Shown piece after piece: positions 47,958 to 56,971 of a stretch of 64,000 nucleotides of DNA; positions within the stretch are counted from its first letter, which is position 1, and each line of letters begins with the position of its first letter. Made by a program: the position numbers and the translations under genes. The notes under the pieces are model-generated. The model searched no databases, was not told where the DNA came from, and saw nothing but the letters and a program-made list of their open reading frames with translations. This DNA comes from Sphingomonas beigongshangi (lineage in GTDB: Bacteria; Pseudomonadota; Alphaproteobacteria; Sphingomonadales; Sphingomonadaceae): assembly GCF_016820445.1 (NCBI RefSeq), contig NZ_JADHDT010000001.1, positions 248,001 to 312,000 of the forward strand, read 5' to 3'.

Positions 47958-48685
47958 GCGACGACGGCGACGAGCGCACCGGCGAGCTGTGCCGCGCTCG
48001 CCACCGCGGCGGCGACCGCGTCGACGAGCGCCACGCCCAACGGATTGGCGCCGCCGCCGCCCAGCCACGTGCCGAGCAGCAGGAAGGGCTGGCCGCCGAG
48101 CATCGCGGCGAGATAGATGAAGGCGGTGGCGCCGAGCAGCGCGAGCTGCGCAGGTCGCGTGCGGCGCCACGACCGTCCCACGGCGGCGAGCGCACCGACA
48201 GGCGCCTCCGCGACGAGCGTCGGGCCGGCGAGCAGGAAGCGGCTCATCAGCCACAGGCCCGGCAACAGCAGCAGGTACATGCCGGCGCCGGCGGGTACCT
48301 GCACCACGAGCATCGCGAGAAGAAAGCGTGGATAAAGTCGCAGCGCGCGCTTGAGCGCCTGCCCGACCGTCGGCCGATCCGGGTCGAGCATGAGGCAATA
48401 GACGAGCGCGATCCCGAAATAGGTGACGAGGAACGCGAGCACGCAGCCCAGCCCGTAATCGCCCATCCAGCCGTCGAGCGCGGTCATCCAGGCCTGCGCC
48501 CGTGCCTGGGTGTCCGCGATCTTGTCGTCGGGCAAGGGGAATGGCGCGACCAGCAACGTGACGGCATAGGTCGGCAGAAAGATGAACAGTCCCGCGATCC
48601 GCACCAGCAGGTCGGCGTCGCGGCGAAACAGCGCCCAGCCCTCCGCGATCAGGCCGGCGAAGGTCGGGCGTCCGGATGTCTGCAC
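47930..48685 (-). CDS. Polytopic membrane protein, paralogue of the next gene
   Basis: A protein of about 251 residues with five or six helices and no recognised enzyme motif. It shares layout and the sequence [11 protein letters not shown] with RSWRLTRRHTWRI of the adjacent gene, so the two are diverged tandem paralogues. Both resemble the membrane domain seen in glycerophosphodiester phosphodiesterases and similar putative transport proteins. The GTG at 48685 was chosen because GAGGA precedes it; a GTG at 48712 would overlap the upstream gene. Confidence 0.72.
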   Translation of the reverse strand: MQTSGRPTFAGLIAEGWALFRRDADLLVRIAGLFIFLPTYAVTLLVAPFPLPDDKIADTQARAQAWMTALDGWMGDYGLGCVLAFLVTYFGIALVYCLMLDPDRPTVGQALKRALRLYPRFLLAMLVVQVPAGAGMYLLLLPGLWLMSRFLLAGPTLVAEAPVGALAAVGRSWRRTRPAQLALLGATAFIYLAAMLGGQPFLLLGTWLGGGGANPLGVALVDAVAAAVASAAQLAGALVAVVAYRRLGPAR

Positions 48686-48695
48686 GCGATGGTCC

Positions 48696-49529
48696 TCAAC
48701 CGTCCGCGGCACGGCGCTGCGCGGCGAGCGCGACGTAGAGCTGCGTCGTGAACACGATCGCGATGACGCTGAAGACCGTCGACACCGCCGCGGTGGCGAT
48801 GGCGGTGACGAACAGGACGGTCGCCACGCCCTCGCGCCCCAGCAGCAGGCCCAATAGGGTGCCGACCACCGCCTGGGTCGCCCAGGTGGCGACGAGCAGG
48901 ACGACGACCCACAACAGCAGCACGCCGACGATCCGCCATGTATGCCGTCGCGTCAGCCGCCAGCTCCGCCCGATGGCGCCCAGGGCCAGCCGCTCGTTGA
49001 CGATCACCGCATAGGTGAGCGCGAGACGGGCGCCGACGAACAGCAGGACGATGCCCAGCACCAGGATGTAGAGGCCGGCGAAGGCCGCCGCCCCCGGCGC
49101 GACCGCGAGTTGCTGCGTGCCTGCGGCGGCCGCGGCGAAATCGAACCCCGCACGCGCCATGACGAAGAGCGGCGGGAGCGCGAGCAGCGTCAAGGCCACC
49201 ACCAGCACCACCATCACGCCCAGCGCCGGCAGGAACCGTGCCGTCGCGATACGCCGTGCGTCCGGTCCCTGCGTCTCCGGCGCGCTGGACGCGGCGATCA
49301 GGGCAAGCTGTCCCCACAGGGAAACCAGCGCGACCACGATGCCGAGCAGGCCGCCGATCGCCGCCGACACGGGCGCGGGCCCGCCGCCGATGGGGGTCGT
49401 AGCCCATATGTACCCTGCCCGGATCACACCGGGCAGGAACAGCGTCGGCGCGGCGATCGCGGCCAGCATAGCGCCTCGCCCGCTCAACACCGCGCTGCTG
49501 CGGTCCCACACGCTCGCCATCCTGACCAT
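48696..49529 (-). CDS. Polytopic membrane protein, first of a paralogous pair
   Basis: A 277-residue protein with about six helices (TLFLPGVIRAGYIW, a long hydrophobic region around 90-115, LYILVLGIVLLFVGARLALTYAVIV in parts, and two C-terminal helices). RSWRLTRRHTWRIVGVLLLW is shared with its neighbour and with glycerophosphodiesterase membrane-domain-like proteins. ATG 49529 was chosen over a GTG four codons upstream. The function is not known. It is divergent from lipB across a repeat array. Confidence 0.75.
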   Translation of the reverse strand: MVRMASVWDRSSAVLSGRGAMLAAIAAPTLFLPGVIRAGYIWATTPIGGGPAPVSAAIGGLLGIVVALVSLWGQLALIAASSAPETQGPDARRIATARFLPALGVMVVLVVALTLLALPPLFVMARAGFDFAAAAAGTQQLAVAPGAAAFAGLYILVLGIVLLFVGARLALTYAVIVNERLALGAIGRSWRLTRRHTWRIVGVLLLWVVVLLVATWATQAVVGTLLGLLLGREGVATVLFVTAIATAAVSTVFSVIAIVFTTQLYVALAAQRRAADG

Positions 49530-49584
49530 CGCCCGTCCCACCTTTCGCCCGACTGTCGAGCGCGGGGACTAGCCCAAGGCAAGG

Positions 49585-49662
49585 CTCTTGACCATCGCTT
49601 GCGCGAAGGACGCTCGACCATCGCTTGCGCGAGGGGCGCTCGACCATCGCTTGCGCGAGGGG
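49585..49662. repeat. Three tandem 26-bp repeats before lipB
   Basis: Units at 49585-49610, 49611-49636 and 49637-49662 share gaccatcgcttgcgcga. The second and third units are identical over 26 bases and the first differs at a few positions. The array fills most of the space between the divergent membrane-protein gene and lipB. The third unit ends in gagggg, which may serve as the lipB ribosome binding site. Confidence 0.92.
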
Positions 49663-49675
49663 CGACCGTTGCGCC

Positions 49676-50392
49676 ATGGCCAGCCGCATGACGGATGCGC
49701 TCCCACCCTATGACCTGCCACCCGCGCTCGACGGGATCGAATGGCGCGTGACGCCGGGTCTGACGCCCTATGAAGCCGCGCTCGCCGAAATGGAGGCCCG
49801 CGCCGCGGCGGTTGCGGCAGGCGAGGCACGCGAACTCGTCTGGCTGCTGGAGCATCCGCCGCTCTACACCGCGGGGACGAGTGCCGATCCCGCCGAACTG
49901 ATCGACGCGCGGTTTCCGGTGCATGTGACGGGCCGCGGCGGCAAATACACCTACCACGGCCCCGGCCAGCGGATCGGTTACCTGATCCTCGACCTCAATC
50001 GACGTGGCCGCGACGTCCGCTGTTTCGTCCATGGCCTTGAAGGATGGGTGATCGCCGCGCTTGCCCGGCTGGGCGTCGATGCGTTCCGCGTGGAGGGCCG
50101 CGTCGGCATCTGGACCCGCGACGGCGCCGAGGCCGGCGCGCCCGAGGCCAAGATCGGCGCGATCGGGGTGCGGGTGCAGCGCTGGGTGACGCTGCACGGC
50201 TTCGCGGTCAACGTCGCGCCCGACCTGTCCCATTTCGGCGGCATCGTGCCCTGCGGCCTGCCGGACTTCCCGGTCACCAGCCTCGCGGCGCTTGGCCGGC
50301 CCAGCCCGCTGGAAACCTTTGACGCCGCCCTTGCGTTCACCGCCCCGGCGTTCCTCGATACTCTTTCTTGTGCCACGGAAAACGAGGCTTGA
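49676..50392 (+). CDS. lipB: Octanoyltransferase LipB
   Basis: A 238-residue enzyme that moves octanoyl from acyl carrier protein to lipoate-dependent enzymes. It has the conserved [22 protein letters not shown] with the catalytic Lys, and the acyl-thioester Cys in [11 protein letters not shown] 49676 was chosen; ATG 49688 is also possible. The upstream in-frame sequence is repeat DNA and is not part of the protein. Confidence 0.95.
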   Translation: MASRMTDALPPYDLPPALDGIEWRVTPGLTPYEAALAEMEARAAAVAAGEARELVWLLEHPPLYTAGTSADPAELIDARFPVHVTGRGGKYTYHGPGQRIGYLILDLNRRGRDVRCFVHGLEGWVIAALARLGVDAFRVEGRVGIWTRDGAEAGAPEAKIGAIGVRVQRWVTLHGFAVNVAPDLSHFGGIVPCGLPDFPVTSLAALGRPSPLETFDAALAFTAPAFLDTLSCATENEA

Positions 50393-50479
50393 GGGGCAGG
50401 CGTTATGTGCTAATGTCCACCGTGATTTGGGATTAAAGGGCCAGCAAGCCGTCCAAATCCGTTTTCTAGGGAGCTTCCA

Positions 50480-50743
50480 ATGCGTGCAATCATCTCCAAG
50501 GTCCTGACCGGCTCGCTGATCGCCGGCGCCGCGCTCGCCGTGTCGGCTTGCGGCCCGAAGACGGAGACCACCACCGAAAACACGATGGTCACCGACATGA
50601 ACAGCAGCGACGACATGGGCACCATGTCGGACAACATGACCGCGGTCGACGGTTCGACCAACGGCGGCATGATGGCCAACGACACGATGATGGCGAACGA
50701 CACGATGATGTCGAACACCACCACGACCACGAACGCCATGTAA
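50480..50743 (+). CDS. Small Met/Thr/Asn-rich lipoprotein, repetitive
   Basis: An 87-residue lipoprotein (lipobox AVSACG, Cys at about 24). The mature part is low-complexity and rich in Thr, Asp, Asn and Met, with MMANDTMMANDTMMSN repeats and a Thr run before NAM. No fold is predicted. The composition suggests a disordered envelope protein, and Met clusters could bind a soft metal, which is only a possibility. It is followed by a strong terminator, so it is a single-gene transcript. Confidence 0.8.
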   Translation: MRAIISKVLTGSLIAGAALAVSACGPKTETTTENTMVTDMNSSDDMGTMSDNMTAVDGSTNGGMMANDTMMANDTMMSNTTTTTNAM

Positions 50744-50772
50744 TCGACCCCTTCCGGGTTCATTACGTTCGT

Positions 50773-50811
50773 GAAACGGCCGTCCGGAATACCGGGCGGC
50801 CGTTTCTTTTT
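50773..50811 (+). terminator. Strong rho-independent terminator of the small lipoprotein gene
   Basis: gaaacggccgtccgg and ccgggcggccgtttc form a long stem (50773-50787 with 50792-50806, one mismatch) with loop aata and a five-T tail. It begins 30 bases after the lipoprotein stop. Confidence 0.93.
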
Positions 50812-50958
50812 GTTCCTCCGCCCCATGTCGTCTTGGCGCCACCGCGACTCAATTCGTCGCGTCCGAGACCTGATCATGGTAAATGGGGGATTGGGTCAGG
50901 CCCGGAATTCCTGTATTCTGCGCGGCATAACATACCCGCTTCGGGAGGAACCCTACCC

Positions 50959-51702
50959 ATGACCCTGTTGCGTACCGCGATCGCTTTTGGCGGCGCGGCG
51001 ATGGCCCTGACGCTGGCGGCACCGGCCTCGGCACAATTCTTCTTGCGCTCGCACGATTTCCGCAGCGACACGCTGAAGGGGGATCCCAGCGGCGTCGCCG
51101 AACTGCTGCCCGGCGCGACCGATGCCGAGCGTAGCGCGGCGGTGAGCTGGAACATGCGCGCGGCGCTCAACGTCGCCGCGCTGCAGTGCCAGTTCGAACC
51201 GACGTTGCTCACCGTACAGAATTACAATGCGCTGCTCACCGACCATTCCGCCGAGCTGAAGGGCGCATTCGACACGATCGCCAAATATTTCGCGCGCACG
51301 AACAAGACGCCCAAGGCCGGCACCGCCGCGCTCGACCAGTTCGGCACGCGGCTGTACGCAGGCTTCACGCCGGTCGCGGCGCAATACGGTTTCTGCCAGA
51401 CGGCGAGCGTGATCGGTCGGGACGCGACCTTCGTCCCGCGCGGCAGCTTCGCCGCCTTTGCCGCCGAGCGGCTCCGCGAGCTGCGCGCCAGCCTGATGGC
51501 GCCTTATGGCGAACAGCATTTCTCGCGCTATCTGGGCCGCGACTATGCGTCCAAGCCGCGGTTCGATCCGGTCTGCTGGGACAAGCGCGGCGACTGGTCG
51601 ATCAAGAAGTGCGGCACGTTCAACTGGCCGCCGGCGGCCGCCCCCACCGCGGCGATCGCCGCCGGCGCGGCTCCGGCGGCGGCGCAGACCGCGCTCCGCT
51701 GA
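50959..51702 (+). CDS. Exported protein of unknown function
   Basis: A 247-residue protein with a signal peptide (MTLLRTAIAFGGAAMALTLAAPASAQ) and a mainly helical mature part. It has four Cys (ALQCQFEP, FCQTAS, PVCWD, KKCGT) that could form two periplasmic disulfides, and an Ala/Pro-rich C-terminal tail. The ATG follows gggaggaac. I do not recognise a family. It begins about 150 bases after the preceding terminator, so it has its own promoter. Confidence 0.78.
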   Translation: MTLLRTAIAFGGAAMALTLAAPASAQFFLRSHDFRSDTLKGDPSGVAELLPGATDAERSAAVSWNMRAALNVAALQCQFEPTLLTVQNYNALLTDHSAELKGAFDTIAKYFARTNKTPKAGTAALDQFGTRLYAGFTPVAAQYGFCQTASVIGRDATFVPRGSFAAFAAERLRELRASLMAPYGEQHFSRYLGRDYASKPRFDPVCWDKRGDWSIKKCGTFNWPPAAAPTAAIAAGAAPAAAQTALR

Positions 51703-51712
51703 ACCCGGCGCG

Positions 51713-51767
51713 GCAATCCGATCGTGCCGCGCCCGGCCCCGCGAGGGGCCCGGCACGATCGGATTGC
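51713..51767. repeat. Long near-perfect hairpin between two genes
   Basis: gcaatccgatcgtgccg (51713-51729) is perfectly repeated in inverse at 51751-51767. The inner part holds a second stem, ggcccc/ggggcc (51735-51740 with 51745-51750), and a gcga loop; five bases bulge between the stems. No T run follows on either side. It may act as a bidirectional transcription block or be a repetitive palindromic element. Confidence 0.85.
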
Positions 51768-51839
51768 GCCCCCCTCCTGAGTGTCCCCGCCCCCTCCCGG
51801 GACGGCACGGGCTGGACATGATCCGATGCACCGCCGCTG

Positions 51840-51927
51840 ACCCGGCCTCGCCGGATCAGCCGTTAGCGTGCGATCCAGCAACGCTGGATCGGCGTGGTAC
51901 CGGCCACCAAGCACGTGGAAAACTCTA
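51840..51927. repeat. Intergenic repeat, copy D (contains the stop of queE)
   Basis: It contains an eight-base stem (gatccagc/gctggatc, 51872-51890) and tagcgtgcgatccagcaa (51864-51881), the exact inverse of 26676-26693. On the minus strand it begins at the TAG stop of queE and continues AGTTTTCC. It is related to copies A and C in placement, less so in core sequence. Confidence 0.55.
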
Positions 51928-52557
51928 GCGCAATCCCAGCATCTTGTGCGTTTGGAGCGTCAGCCGCCATTGCGGCCGCTCCATGACCACCGCGATCGCC
52001 GCGGCGACATGCGCGGGCGCATCGGCGTCGTCGAGCGGCTGGAGCAGGCGGTGACGAAAGTCCCAGCGCTCGATCTCATCCAGATCCGACCCCGGCTGCG
52101 GCCAGACGAGCTTGAGCTCGTCGCCCGAGCGCTGGACCACGATGCTGCCGGCCTTGGGACTGACGCAGACCCAGTCGATCCCGGGGTGCGCGGGCAAGGT
52201 CCCGTTGGTCTCGATCGCGATCCGGAAACCCGCTGCGTGCAGCGCCTCGACGAGGGCGTCGTCGACCTGGAGCATCGGCTCGCCCCCGGTCAGGACGACG
52301 AAGCGATGGTCGGCCCCCGGCCCCCAGAAACCCTCGACCGCCGCGACCAGCGCCGCCGCATCGGCGAAGCGCCCTCCCCCAAGTCCGTCGGTGCCGACGA
52401 AGTCGGTGTCGCAGAACCGGCAGATCGCGCTGGCACGATCCAGTTCGCGCCCCGACCACAGGTTGCAGCCGGCGAAGCGCACGAACACCGCGCGCGCGCC
52501 GGCATTGGCGCCCTCGCCCTGCAGCGTCAGGAACATTTCCTTGACCGCATAGCTCAT
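51925..52557 (-). CDS. queE: 7-carboxy-7-deazaguanine synthase QueE
   Basis: A 210-residue radical-SAM enzyme of queuosine/7-deazaguanine synthesis that contracts carboxytetrahydropterin. It has FLTLQGEGANAG and FVRFAGCNLW. The cluster cysteines are Cys31, Cys46 and Cys49, i.e. C-x14-C-x2-C. This expanded spacing is a known QueE variant, so the cluster is intact. LTGGEPML and an ETNGT motif follow. It begins 8 bases after queC. Confidence 0.95.
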   Translation of the reverse strand: MSYAVKEMFLTLQGEGANAGARAVFVRFAGCNLWSGRELDRASAICRFCDTDFVGTDGLGGGRFADAAALVAAVEGFWGPGADHRFVVLTGGEPMLQVDDALVEALHAAGFRIAIETNGTLPAHPGIDWVCVSPKAGSIVVQRSGDELKLVWPQPGSDLDEIERWDFRHRLLQPLDDADAPAHVAAAIAVVMERPQWRLTLQTHKMLGLR

Positions 52558-52565
52558 CGGAAGGG

Positions 52566-53264
52566 TCAGGCCCGCGTGGCGTAGGTGGTGGGATCGGCGA
52601 TCCCGGCTTCCTCGAAGCCGCGCGCGCGCAGGCGGCAGCTGTCGCACAGGCCGCAATGGACGCCGCCCGGCGCGGGATCGTAGCACGACCAGCTGAGCCC
52701 CATGTCGAGGCCGAGACGCGCGCCCTCCCGCACGATGTCCGCCTTCGTCATATGCTGGAGCGGCGCGTGAATGCGGAAGGGCTCTCCCTCCACCCCCGCC
52801 TTGGTGGCGAGTTCTGCCAGCCCCTCGAACGCGGCGATGAACTCCGGCCGGCAGTCGGGATAGCCGGAATAATCCAGCGCGTTCACGCCGATGAACAGGT
52901 CGCGCGCGCCCGCGGCCTCCGCCCAGCCGAGCGCGAGGCTGAGGAAGATGGTGTTGCGGGCGGGTACGTAGGTGACCGGGATGCCTCCGCCCTCTTCCGT
53001 GCCCGCGCCGTCCTTGGGCACGGCGATATCGTCCGTCAGCGCCGATCCGCCGAAGGCCGACAGATCCATCGGCAGCACGATATGCCGTTCCGCGCCCAGA
53101 GCATGCGCGACGCGGCGCGCCGCCGCGAGTTCGACGCGATGGCGCTGGTTATAGTCGATCGACAGGGCGAGCAGGCGATACCCCGCCTCGCGCGCGCTGG
53201 CGGCGGAGATCATCGAGTCGAGCCCGCCCGAGACGAGCACGACGGCAATCGGTTGAAGTGTCAT
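52566..53264 (-). CDS. queC: 7-cyano-7-deazaguanine synthase QueC
   Basis: A 232-residue ATP-dependent enzyme that makes preQ0 from 7-carboxy-7-deazaguanine. The PP-loop SGGLDS is at 12-17 and the zinc cysteines at 194, 204, 207 and 210 (HCGLCDSC). [20 protein letters not shown] is the conserved substrate region. It forms a two-gene operon with queE. The rest of the pathway is not in the window. Confidence 0.97.
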   Translation of the reverse strand: MTLQPIAVVLVSGGLDSMISAASAREAGYRLLALSIDYNQRHRVELAAARRVAHALGAERHIVLPMDLSAFGGSALTDDIAVPKDGAGTEEGGGIPVTYVPARNTIFLSLALGWAEAAGARDLFIGVNALDYSGYPDCRPEFIAAFEGLAELATKAGVEGEPFRIHAPLQHMTKADIVREGARLGLDMGLSWSCYDPAPGGVHCGLCDSCRLRARGFEEAGIADPTTYATRA

Positions 53265-53295
53265 GATCCCCGCGCGGCTAGGCCAAAATGCCCCA

Positions 53296-53325
53296 AAAGA
53301 AAAGGGCCGCGGAAAACCGCGGCCC
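53296..53325 (-). terminator. Terminator of hslO
   Basis: gggccgcgg and ccgcggccc (53304-53312 and 53317-53325) form a perfect nine-base stem with an aaaa loop. On the minus strand it is followed by CTTTTCTTTT. It lies about 170 bases downstream of hslO and before queC, which reads in the same direction. Confidence 0.75.
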
Positions 53326-53497
53326 GAAAGGAGAGAGCGTCGCCGCCCTTTAGGGAGAAAAAAGCGTGCCCATACAGACTGTGCACACGAGCGGCCCTAG
53401 CAGCCGGTCGGTAAATATCCGGTTAACCCGTTGCGTTCCCACGTGTTTATGAACACGTCGGCCAGACGTTCGCGCGGCGCGACGAACGGCGCGGCCC

Positions 53498-54409
53498 CTA
53501 TCCCGCCGCCTGCGGCTCCGCCGGCACGGGGAATTTGGTCGCGCAGAAGGCGCAATCCACCTGAATCAAACCGTTCTCGTCCGCCATCTCGCGGCGCTCC
53601 TCGAGCGAGAATTTCACCAACACGCTCGCGATATAGCTGGCGGTGCAGCGACAGCCGCGCGCCAGCGGCGTGTCGGTCAGGACGCGGACATCCTGCTCCT
53701 CGTTGAACAGGCGCCAGACGAGCGTTTCCAGTGGCAGCGTCGGTTCCGCGAGTTCGTCGACCCCCATCGTCTCGCCGAGGGCGGCGACGTGCTCCCATTC
53801 CGGATGGTCGAGACGTGTATGCAGGCGTTCGCGGCCGAGCTCGCCTTCGGGCAGATGCTGAAGGAACAGGCCACCCGCGATCGTGCGTCCGTCGCGCTTG
53901 GCGACGCCGACCCGCACGAGGCTCGGGATCTGCTCCGACTGGACGAAATAGCTCTGCGCCGCCTCGGCCAGCGTGGCGCCATCGAGCGGGACGATGCCCT
54001 GGTATCGCTCGCCCGTCGCGGTCATGTCGAAGGTGATCGCAAGATAGCCCTCGCCGAACAGCGCGAACAGCGTCGGTTGCTCGGGGAGCGTCGCGAGCCG
54101 GTCGGCGTCATATTGGATATACCCCCGCACCTCGCCGCCACGATAGTCGCACACGAGCAGCGTCACCGCGCCGCGGTCGGTACGCGTCTGCAAGGTCAGC
54201 TGCGCCTGCGGATCCTTGAGCATCGACCCCATCAGCGCCGCCAGCGTGATCGCTTCCGCGAGCAGCGCCTCGATCGCCGGGGGATAGGCGTGGGCGGCAA
54301 GGATCTGGTCGAGCGCGGGGCCCAGGCGCACGACACGCCCACGCGCCGAGCGGGAGGGGATCGCGAACGCCAGCGCGCGATCGAGGTCGAAAGTCACGGT
54401 CTGTTGCAT
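53498..54409 (-). CDS. hslO: Hsp33 redox-regulated chaperone
   Basis: A 303-residue holdase chaperone activated by oxidation. The redox zinc centre is present at the C-terminus: Cys253 and Cys255 (CRC) and Cys286 and Cys289 (CAFC). The N-terminal domain contains GSMLKDPQAQLTLQT and VCDYRGGEVRGYIQYD. The length is normal. Its stop is close to a terminator and its start is about 110 bases downstream of argF in the same direction. Confidence 0.96.
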   Translation of the reverse strand: MQQTVTFDLDRALAFAIPSRSARGRVVRLGPALDQILAAHAYPPAIEALLAEAITLAALMGSMLKDPQAQLTLQTRTDRGAVTLLVCDYRGGEVRGYIQYDADRLATLPEQPTLFALFGEGYLAITFDMTATGERYQGIVPLDGATLAEAAQSYFVQSEQIPSLVRVGVAKRDGRTIAGGLFLQHLPEGELGRERLHTRLDHPEWEHVAALGETMGVDELAEPTLPLETLVWRLFNEEQDVRVLTDTPLARGCRCTASYIASVLVKFSLEERREMADENGLIQVDCAFCATKFPVPAEPQAAG

Positions 54410-54520
54410 TGCGACAAGATGGGGTGCGCCGCGCGGCGGTCAACAGGCGGGCGACACCCCGCCGCAGCGGGCCGGTCGCGCTCCCCATTCCGACCGCGCA
54501 GGACTAGCCCGCTGCGCAGC

Positions 54521-55441
54521 TTACCCGATCTGCCCGAAGCACCAGCGCAGCACCGCCTTCTGCGCGTGCAGGCGGTTCTCCGCCTCCGCCCAGATCAGCG
54601 ACTGCGGCCCGTCGATCACCGCCTCCGTCACTTCCTCGCCTCGATGCGCCGGCAGGCAATGCAGGAACGTCGCGTCGGGCTTGGCGCGCGCCATCAGCGC
54701 CTCGTCGACCTGAAACGGCATCATCGCGGCGAGCTTCGTCTCGGCATGCGCCTGGCCCATGGAGATCCAGGTGTCGGTGACGACGACGTCCGCCCCCTCG
54801 ACCGCTTCCGCCGCCGTACCGACGACGCGCGCGCGCCCCCGTCCCAGCGCGACATCGGCCTCGGTCGGCTGGTAGCCTTGCGGACAAGCGGCGACGACGT
54901 CGAAGTGCATCAACCCCGCCGCCTCGATGATCGAGGCGAGCACGTTGTTGCCGTCGCCGAGCCATGCGATCTTCAGGCCGGGAAGCGCCTTGCCGCTTTC
55001 CAGGATCGTCTGCAGGTCCGCCATGATCTGGCAGGGATGCGACGCGTCGGTCAGGCCGTTGATCACCGGCACGCCGGCATGCGCCGCCATCTCCTCGACC
55101 TTGGCATGGTCGTCGGTGCGGATCATGATCGCGTCGACATAGCCCGACAGCACGCGCGCGGTGTCGGCGATACTCTCGCCGCGACCGAGCTGCATCGAGC
55201 CTGCGTCCATCACGATCGACGTGCCGCCGAGCTGGCGGATCGCCATGTCGAAGCTGACGCGGGTGCGCGTCGAATTCTTCTCGAAGATCATCGCGAGCAC
55301 GTGGCCGGCAAGCGGCGCATCGGCATCGATGCGGCCCTTGGGCCAGCCCGCGCGCGCCGCCTTGCGGGTCATCGCATCGTCCAGCATCGCGGCTAGGCCA
55401 TCGGGGCCGGCGTCGGTCAGGTTCAGGAAATGGCGGATCAT
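54521..55441 (-). CDS. argF: Ornithine carbamoyltransferase
   Basis: A 306-residue arginine-biosynthesis enzyme forming citrulline from ornithine and carbamoyl phosphate. The carbamoyl-phosphate loop STRTR is at 57-61 and the ornithine-binding region includes [27 protein letters not shown] marks the second domain. It begins 45 bases after argD in the same operon. Confidence 0.97.
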   Translation of the reverse strand: MIRHFLNLTDAGPDGLAAMLDDAMTRKAARAGWPKGRIDADAPLAGHVLAMIFEKNSTRTRVSFDMAIRQLGGTSIVMDAGSMQLGRGESIADTARVLSGYVDAIMIRTDDHAKVEEMAAHAGVPVINGLTDASHPCQIMADLQTILESGKALPGLKIAWLGDGNNVLASIIEAAGLMHFDVVAACPQGYQPTEADVALGRGRARVVGTAAEAVEGADVVVTDTWISMGQAHAETKLAAMMPFQVDEALMARAKPDATFLHCLPAHRGEEVTEAVIDGPQSLIWAEAENRLHAQKAVLRWCFGQIG

Positions 55442-55486
55442 GGCAGGTCCTTCTTTCCCCCTCCCGCATGGGAGAGGGAGAGACGT

Positions 55487-56683
55487 TCAATCGTCGCTTG
55501 CCGGTGCGAAGACGCGCGCCGCATCCGACAATTTCTCGATACATTCGGCGACGTGCTCATCCTCGATCACCAGCGGTGGCAGGATGCGCACGACGTTCTC
55601 GCCCGCGGCGACGAGCAGCAGATTGTGGTTGTCGCGGGCATGGGCGACGAATTCGCGCGGCTCGACCCCGGCCTTGAGCTTGAGGCCGAGCATCAGCCCC
55701 TTGCCGCGAACACCCTCGAAGACGTGATCGTGGTTCGGGATCAGCTGCTCCAGCGCGCCGCGCAGCCGCTCGCCCATCGTGGCGACATGGTCGAGGAAGC
55801 CGTCCGCGAGCATGACGTCGAGCACCGCCTGCCCGGCCGCCATCGCCAGCGGATTGCCGCCGTAGGTCGAGCCGTGCGTGCCGATCACCATGCCCTTCGC
55901 CGCCTCTTCGGTGGCGAGGCAGGCGCCCAGCGGGAAGCCGCCGCCGATCCCCTTGGCCACCGACATGATGTCCGGCTCGATGCCATAATGCTCATACGCC
56001 CACATCTTGCCGGTGCGGCCATAGCCGCACTGCACCTCGTCGAGGATCAGCAGCAGGCCGTGCGCGTCACAAGCCTGGCGCAGGCCCTGGAGGAATTCCG
56101 GCGTCGCCACCGACACGCCGCCCTCGCCCTGGATCGTCTCGACCATGAACCCGGCAGTATGGTCGTCGACCAGCGCCAGCGCCGCCGCGAGATCGTTGAA
56201 CGGCGCATAGGCGAAGCCGGGCAGCAGCGGCTCGAAGCCGTCGCGCATCTTGGGCTGATTGGTGGCGGAGATCGCCCCCATCGTGCGCCCGTGGAAGGCG
56301 TTGTTGAAGGTGATGATCGTATGCCGCTGCGGGTTGCCGTTGGCATAATGGTAACGGCGCGCGGTCTTGATCGCACATTCCACCGCCTCGGTGCCCGAAT
56401 TGGTGAAGAACACCGTGTCGGCGAAGCTGTGGGCGACGATCCGCTCCGCCAGCGCCTCGCCCTGCGGGCTGCCGTAGAGGTTCGACACGTGCATCAGCGT
56501 CGCCGCCTGGTCCGCGATCGCCTGGACGAGATGCGGATGGCCGTGGCCGAGCGCGTTGACGGCGATACCCGCCGCCATGTCGAGATAGCGGCCGCCGTCC
56601 TCGGAGATCAGGTAGCAGCCCTCGCCTCGGACCGGACGCACCCCGCACCGTGGGTAGACGGGCATGAGCGGCGTAATGGTCAC
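55487..56683 (-). CDS. argD: Acetylornithine/succinyldiaminopimelate aminotransferase
   Basis: A 398-residue class-III PLP aminotransferase. It has the GTEAVECAIKTAR motif, NAFHGRTMGA, LILDEVQCGYGRTG and the PLP Lys in DIMSVAKGIGGGFPLGA. It acts in arginine (and lysine) synthesis. The GTG start was chosen because AAGGAGA stands before it and MTITPLMPVYPR is the normal N-terminus. A longer frame starts inside an upstream hairpin and is unlikely. Confidence 0.96.
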   Translation of the reverse strand: MTITPLMPVYPRCGVRPVRGEGCYLISEDGGRYLDMAAGIAVNALGHGHPHLVQAIADQAATLMHVSNLYGSPQGEALAERIVAHSFADTVFFTNSGTEAVECAIKTARRYHYANGNPQRHTIITFNNAFHGRTMGAISATNQPKMRDGFEPLLPGFAYAPFNDLAAALALVDDHTAGFMVETIQGEGGVSVATPEFLQGLRQACDAHGLLLILDEVQCGYGRTGKMWAYEHYGIEPDIMSVAKGIGGGFPLGACLATEEAAKGMVIGTHGSTYGGNPLAMAAGQAVLDVMLADGFLDHVATMGERLRGALEQLIPNHDHVFEGVRGKGLMLGLKLKAGVEPREFVAHARDNHNLLLVAAGENVVRILPPLVIEDEHVAECIEKLSDAARVFAPASDD

Positions 56684-56696
56684 GGAAGGTCTCCTT

Positions 56697-56735
56697 CTCT
56701 CCAAACGAGAAAGGGCGGCCCGTCGAGGACCGCCC
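56697..56735 (-). terminator. Possible terminator or attenuator upstream of argD
   Basis: On the minus strand GGGCGG and CCGCCC form a stem with an 11- to 17-base loop, followed by TTTCTCGTTT. It lies just before the argD ribosome site, so it might terminate in the argD leader. The leader has no obvious Arg-rich peptide. The remaining 230 bases to the next gene are AT-richer and contain nothing else that I recognise. Confidence 0.4.
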
Positions 56736-56971
56736 GGCGTGCCTATTACCGGGAATGGCATTGGGGAATCAACACCCCGGAGACGTACCGTGCCGCCCGG
56801 ACACTATCATGCCAGATCATGGCGCAATCCACCCAGACCTCGCAATCCCCGCCAGACCGTCACGAGGCTTATCATTGTTTTACAGTGTCTTAGGTGTTTG
56901 GCATGACTAATGCAGTGCTATGGTTGGAGGCCAAGGAGCCTCAAGAAGCACTTCCGCCAGGGAAAACGACC

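Noticed and set aside
49585..49662. The 26-bp repeats as a CRISPR array
   Set aside because: The units are directly adjacent with no spacers and there are no cas genes, so it is a simple tandem repeat.
51925..52557. QueE with a broken radical-SAM motif
   Set aside because: The apparent loss of C-x3-C-x2-C is explained by the C-x14-C-x2-C variant, with all three cysteines present.
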